The notes under the pieces were generated by a model. The model did not search any database. It saw only the letters and a list, made by a program, of their open reading frames with translations, and had not been told where the DNA came from. Both the position numbers and the translations under genes were made by a program. DNA of 17,126 nt, taken from NCBI GenBank assembly GCA_964478125.1, contig CAYZGR010000066.1, positions 1-17,126 of the forward strand. Reading direction: 5' to 3'. Source of the stretch: FW021-bin31 sp964478125 (lineage in GTDB: Bacteria > Bacteroidota > Bacteroidia > Chitinophagales > Chitinophagaceae). Shown here piece after piece: positions 13,994 to 17,126 of the stretch (within the stretch, counting starts at the first letter, position 1; each line of letters opens with the position of its first letter).

Positions 13994-14683
13994 TTACTCC
14001 TGATAGTCATGAATCTGTTCACAGATCAACCGCAGGGAACTTTCCAGGTCTCCTGCTGCTGTTTTGAAACTGTCGCTGTCAATTGTGAGCGGAGCGCCCA
14101 GCACGACCAGCGGAGCGCCATATTTCGGACAACGAACCGCCTGTTCCAATGTTAAGCCTCCCACCGCCTGAACGGGCGCTGTAACGGCAGCCACTACTTC
14201 TTTAAGTTGATCCAGCGGACTGGGCATCTGCTCCCCGCGGGCTGCAATCCCCCGGCGCTGATCGTAACCAATGTGATGGATAATGTAATCACAGCCCAGA
14301 TCTTCCAACCGCTTAGCGGCTGCTACCATATCGGTACTTCCCAGATTGTCACCCATTACCTTTACTCCGAAGTCTTTACCTGCTTTTACCACACATTTGA
14401 TGGTCTCCTCATGTGCCCTGGCCATCACGACTACACAGGTGGCACCTGCCTTAGCCATCATCTCGGCTTCCAGATATCCCCCATCCATGGTTTTTAAATC
14501 CGCTACGATAGGCACGTCCGGAAATGCTTCGCGCAACTTTCGAACCCCATGCAGACCTTCAGCCAAGATAAGGGGCGTACCCGCCTCCAGCCAATCCACA
14601 CCCGCACGCATGGCCATGGCAGCCGTTTCTAATGCTTCCTCTATGTTGGTTAAGTCGAGGGAAATTTGAACTATTGGTTTCAT
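13994..14683 (-). CDS. 3-hexulose-6-phosphate synthase-like enzyme (HUMPS / OMP decarboxylase superfamily)
   Basis: This 229-residue TIM-barrel protein has the superfamily's DxKxxD active site (D62-L-K64-T-M-D67) and E33 in DWLEAGTPL. The segment DYIIHHIGYDQ (132-142) reads H-I-G-Y-D. From memory, 3-hexulose-6-phosphate synthases have HTGYD there, while 3-keto-L-gulonate-6-phosphate decarboxylases (UlaD) have HRSRD with a key Arg. The phrase VADLKTMDGG also resembles bacterial and archaeal synthases. I therefore favour an aldolase acting on a 3-hexulose 6-phosphate (reversibly ribulose 5-phosphate plus formaldehyde) or a close analogue. A 3-keto-acid-phosphate decarboxylase is the alternative. 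The usual partner, 6-phospho-3-hexuloisomerase (SIS domain), is absent from the window. Gaps are 58 bp to the DUF1080 gene before it and 51 bp to the dehydrogenase after it. No export signal, so it is cytoplasmic. Confidence 0.85.
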   Translation of the reverse strand: MKPIVQISLDLTNIEEALETAAMAMRAGVDWLEAGTPLILAEGLHGVRKLREAFPDVPIVADLKTMDGGYLEAEMMAKAGATCVVVMARAHEETIKCVVKAGKDFGVKVMGDNLGSTDMVAAAKRLEDLGCDYIIHHIGYDQRRGIAARGEQMPSPLDQLKEVVAAVTAPVQAVGGLTLEQAVRCPKYGAPLVVLGAPLTIDSDSFKTAAGDLESSLRLICEQIHDYQE

Positions 14684-14741
14684 TTCTAATTTATGTTTTT
14701 TTGATTAAAATGTTCTTCCGTCATTTAATATAGCATATCTC

Positions 14742-15386
14742 TCAAGACAATGGTTTCACCATAATATTTTTGAAATACAGATGGTCTCCATTGGTATGCA
14801 CCTGCAGCGCAAACGTGCCGCTGGACAGTATCCTGCCCGGATGTCCTTTCGGGATCACATAGGCAGCCGGTTGTGTCCAGTTGATGACTTCATTCCCATT
14901 TATCTTCACCTGTACATTCTTTCCATATACTTTGATATACATGGTAAACCATTCATTATCTTTCACGTACTTATGGGCAAGCTCCGCTATGTCGTATAAG
15001 CTGCCCGTCCTTTTCCAATCACTATGGGAATTGTTAATCTGCACTTCAAAACCATCATCAGGAAAACCATTATCCTGAAATTTAGTATGGAAATATATCC
15101 CTGAATTGGCATTGGGCTTCGTCATCACGTCTACCTTAAATTCAAAGTTCTTGAAATCATGGTCCTTTACCGGGCCTACATAGTATAAATGAGATTTTGG
15201 ACCATCTGTGACGATAGCACCATCTTTAACTTTAAAAGTTTCCGGATGGCTGGCCTTCCAACCCTTTAGTGTTTTCCCATCGAAAAGGCTGACCCATCCG
15301 TTGTCGGTTGTGCTTTGTCCGAAAACACTCGTTGAAATTAGAACGGTGGCTAATAAAAGAAAAGTGAATGAAATAATCTTTCTCAT
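14742..15386 (-). CDS. DUF1080 (3-keto-disaccharide hydrolase-like) secreted protein
   Basis: This 214-residue protein starts with a Sec signal, MRKIISFTFLLLATVLISTS followed by VFGQ, then a single DUF1080 domain over residues ~29-212. Family marks are WVSLFDGKTLKGWK at the start, NANSGIYFHTKFQ, GFEVQINN, and the closing FKNIMVKPL. The fold is a concanavalin-like beta sandwich. Characterised relatives cleave glycosidic bonds in sugars first oxidised at C3, by elimination/hydration rather than classical hydrolysis. The length is that of a single-domain member. It follows the exported oxidoreductase by 17 bp, which fits a pair in which the oxidoreductase makes the 3-keto glycoside and this protein cleaves it. 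A second DUF1080 protein ends at 16887. A pure carbohydrate-binding role cannot be ruled out. Confidence 0.9.
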   Translation of the reverse strand: MRKIISFTFLLLATVLISTSVFGQSTTDNGWVSLFDGKTLKGWKASHPETFKVKDGAIVTDGPKSHLYYVGPVKDHDFKNFEFKVDVMTKPNANSGIYFHTKFQDNGFPDDGFEVQINNSHSDWKRTGSLYDIAELAHKYVKDNEWFTMYIKVYGKNVQVKINGNEVINWTQPAAYVIPKGHPGRILSSGTFALQVHTNGDHLYFKNIMVKPLS

Positions 15387-15403
15387 GGCAATGTTTTATA
15401 GTT

Positions 15404-16831
15404 TTAGAAATCCAGACTATATCCTTCCCGATATTGTCTTTTTACAAATTGATTGGCTTCCTCATAATTGGTTACCTTCATGGCCTCCGCATCCCAAAGC
15501 ATCCTTGGGAGCATGTAATCATCTTCTTTACGATCGCCCTTTGCCACTTCTAAGCTATGGCTTCTAATGGCCAGATTACCAATTAATACGCTTTCTGCAA
15601 ATGGACCGGCATACTCAAAAGGAGAGCTGGTTTCTTTCTTGCCATATCCGGCTATGCAAGCATTGATCCATTGCAGATAATGGCCTTCCGGTACTCGGGG
15701 AATTGTTTCCTTAGGCATTGTTATCTCTTCCATTCGTTTGTAAGGCAACAGTTTTGCATTACGACCATAACAACCGGTTACCAGTTTTCCTTTTGTTCCT
15801 TCGAATAAAATGCCTCCATCCCGGTCTCCAAAAGTCTCTCCCGGTTCCAATTCATCCGGCAGGGGCGGTAAAGCGCCTCCATCATACCAGGACAATTTAA
15901 TTTCTCCTTTTCCGTCTGTTCTCGGATATTTTAAATGAATAATGGAAGAGGAAGGGAATCCGTCTGTACTTTCAATTTGCGCTCCTTCAGCAGTCCAGCT
16001 CTTAGGAATGCTGCACTGGAATTCAGAAGGATATTTAATGGGCAAAATGCGGAATGCCGGGTCTAAAATATGACAAGCCATATCTCCTAATGCGCCGGTT
16101 CCAAAAGGGAACCAGGCCCGCCAACTCCAGGGAACATACTGCGGTTTGTAGTCATAAAACTGCGATGGACCCAGCCATAGGTTCCAATCCAGGGTGTTAG
16201 GAACGCTGAACTTTTGTTTGGGTAAAGGAAAACCCTGGGCCCAAACAGGGCGATTGGTCCAGGCATGTACAGTATGCACCTCTCCAATCAATCCGGCATT
16301 ATACATTTCATGAGCCTGACGAACCCCATCGCCGGAGCCGCCCTGATTTCCCATCTGGGTCACCACTTTATAGCGTTTTGCTGCTTTAGCCAACTGGCGC
16401 GCCTCCCAGATATCATGGGTCAGCGGTTTTTGCGTATAAACGTGTTTCCCTAACTGCATGGCTGCCAAAGTAGCTACGGCATGTACGTTATCCGGAGTAG
16501 AAACAGAAACCGCATCAATGTTGTTCTTTTCTTTTTCCAACAGCTCCCTGTAATCATGATAATACTTGGCCTTAGGATATTCTTTTCGGGTTTCTGCCGA
16601 TCGCACATCATCCACATCACATAAAGCAACTACATTGACGTTCCCGTTCTTAGTAAAATTTTCTAAATCTGAATGCCCTTTCCCGCCTGCGCCTATGGTG
16701 GCAATATTCAATTTATCACTCGGAGGAATATAACCTTTCCCGCCCAATACATGCCGGGGTACAGTCACAAAACCCGCAGAAGCTACTGCCGCGGTTTTAA
16801 GGAAATCTCTTCTCGATTTTTGTTCTTTCAT
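15404..16831 (-). CDS. Gfo/Idh/MocA-family oxidoreductase, Tat-exported
   Basis: This 475-residue protein begins with a twin-arginine signal (SRRDFLKTAAVASAG, residues 6-20). It should therefore be exported folded with its NAD(P) cofactor, as known for glucose-fructose oxidoreductase-like enzymes. The Rossmann loop is IGAGGKGHSD (46-55), followed by LCDVD (70-74) at the end of strand 2. The catalytic-lysine block reads YTQKPLTHD (132-140, K135), in place of the usual EKP. A later GDMACHILDPAF segment fits the conserved Asp/His pair of the C-terminal domain. It lies 55 bp after one DUF1080 gene and 17 bp before another. The likely role is oxidation of a sugar hydroxyl, probably at C3, to prepare a glycoside for cleavage by the DUF1080 proteins. 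The substrate and the way the reduced cofactor is recycled outside the cytoplasm are not visible. Confidence 0.9.
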   Translation of the reverse strand: MKEQKSRRDFLKTAAVASAGFVTVPRHVLGGKGYIPPSDKLNIATIGAGGKGHSDLENFTKNGNVNVVALCDVDDVRSAETRKEYPKAKYYHDYRELLEKEKNNIDAVSVSTPDNVHAVATLAAMQLGKHVYTQKPLTHDIWEARQLAKAAKRYKVVTQMGNQGGSGDGVRQAHEMYNAGLIGEVHTVHAWTNRPVWAQGFPLPKQKFSVPNTLDWNLWLGPSQFYDYKPQYVPWSWRAWFPFGTGALGDMACHILDPAFRILPIKYPSEFQCSIPKSWTAEGAQIESTDGFPSSSIIHLKYPRTDGKGEIKLSWYDGGALPPLPDELEPGETFGDRDGGILFEGTKGKLVTGCYGRNAKLLPYKRMEEITMPKETIPRVPEGHYLQWINACIAGYGKKETSSPFEYAGPFAESVLIGNLAIRSHSLEVAKGDRKEDDYMLPRMLWDAEAMKVTNYEEANQFVKRQYREGYSLDF

Positions 16832-16886
16832 GTTAATAATTATCTAGTTGTATATAAAATATTTTTCGACTTATATCTTCTTTGTT

Positions 16887-17126
16887 TTATAGTGGCCTAA
16901 TCCAAAAATTCCTAAAACTCACTTTATGGCCATGATCTTGGAGTTTAATGGGAGCCGCACCATGTTTAGAATAATATGGATATCCATGAAAAAGAGTTAC
17001 GCCTTTTAATATGCTATGATTTTGAATTAAAACTCCATTATGAAAAGCAGTTACTGTTGCCGGACATTCTAAGGAGCCGCTATCATTAAAACGTGGAGCC
17101 GTCCAAACGACATCATAGGCTTGCCA
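16887..17126 (-). CDS. C-terminal part of a DUF1080 (3-keto-disaccharide hydrolase-like) protein, cut by the window edge
   Basis: The open frame enters from the right edge and gives the last 79 residues of a protein ending at a TAA. It reads WQAYDVVWTAPRF, then CPATVTAFHNGVLIQNH, KHGAAPIKLQDHGHKVSFRN and FWIRPL. The blocks W-x-x-YD-I/V-x-x-x-APRF, A-x-V-T-x-x-HNGVL-x-QN, PIKLQDHG and FRNxWIRPL are hallmarks of the DUF1080 domain. It differs clearly from the DUF1080 protein at 14742-15386, so the operon encodes two distinct members. The N-terminus, and any signal peptide or extra domain, lies outside the window. It is 55 bp upstream of the Gfo/Idh/MocA gene on the same strand and likely co-transcribed, meaning the operon promoter is also outside the window. 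Confidence 0.88.
   Translation of the reverse strand, partial: WQAYDVVWTAPRFNDSGSLECPATVTAFHNGVLIQNHSILKGVTLFHGYPYYSKHGAAPIKLQDHGHKVSFRNFWIRPL

Overview
The window looks like a chromosomal segment from a member of the Bacteroidota. The reasons are the protein families (Tat-exported Gfo/Idh/MocA oxidoreductase, DUF1080 proteins, GH20 hexosaminidase, a GxxExxY protein), moderate A+T content, start codons without clear Shine-Dalgarno sequences, and a TAnnTTTG-type -7 element. I cannot name the genus. Apart from one small gene at the left edge, every real gene lies on the minus strand, so the layout is best read from right to left.

Right part (17126 to 8938) is a tightly spaced nine-gene run that ends at a hairpin/T-tract terminator. 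In order of transcription: the C-terminal end of a DUF1080 (3-keto-glycoside hydrolase-like) protein, a Tat-exported Gfo/Idh/MocA oxidoreductase, a second DUF1080 protein with a Sec-type signal, a hexulose-6-phosphate-synthase-like (HUMPS/OMP decarboxylase superfamily) enzyme, a zinc-type alcohol dehydrogenase, an SDR dehydrogenase, a xylose-isomerase-like TIM barrel, a PfkB sugar kinase and an MFS sugar transporter. Gaps are 17-58 bp. The set reads as a catabolic operon: oxidise and cleave a glycoside outside the cytoplasm, import the product, rearrange its oxidation state, phosphorylate it, and split it by aldol or decarboxylation chemistry. The substrate cannot be read from sequence. No regulator and no SusC/SusD pair is visible in the window.

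Middle part (8871 to 6407) holds the first ~43 codons of an ECF sigma factor, cut off just before a 766-residue fusion of an APH-type small-molecule kinase with a class-III PLP enzyme. The fusion resembles a kinase plus phospho-lyase pair acting on amino-alcohol phosphates. A 355-bp gene-free stretch (6052-6406) follows and carries a repeat element with 16-bp imperfect terminal inverted repeats.

Left part (6051 to 604) holds a Tat-exported phosphocholine-type phospholipase C, a secreted alkaline-phosphatase-superfamily phosphodiesterase and a secreted GH20 beta-N-acetylhexosaminidase. Together these would release phosphate head groups and amino sugars from lipids, glycans or host/detrital material. 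The phospholipase could feed amino-alcohol phosphates to the neighbouring fusion enzyme.

Left edge (1-563) has a GxxExxY-family gene (PD-(D/E)XK nuclease-like) on the plus strand between two 50-bp direct repeats that match at 48 of 50 positions. The repeat termini reappear in the 6150-6333 element, which suggests a dispersed repeat family linked to the nuclease-like gene. This repeat/nuclease unit and the hexulose-phosphate operon are the two most promising things to follow up.
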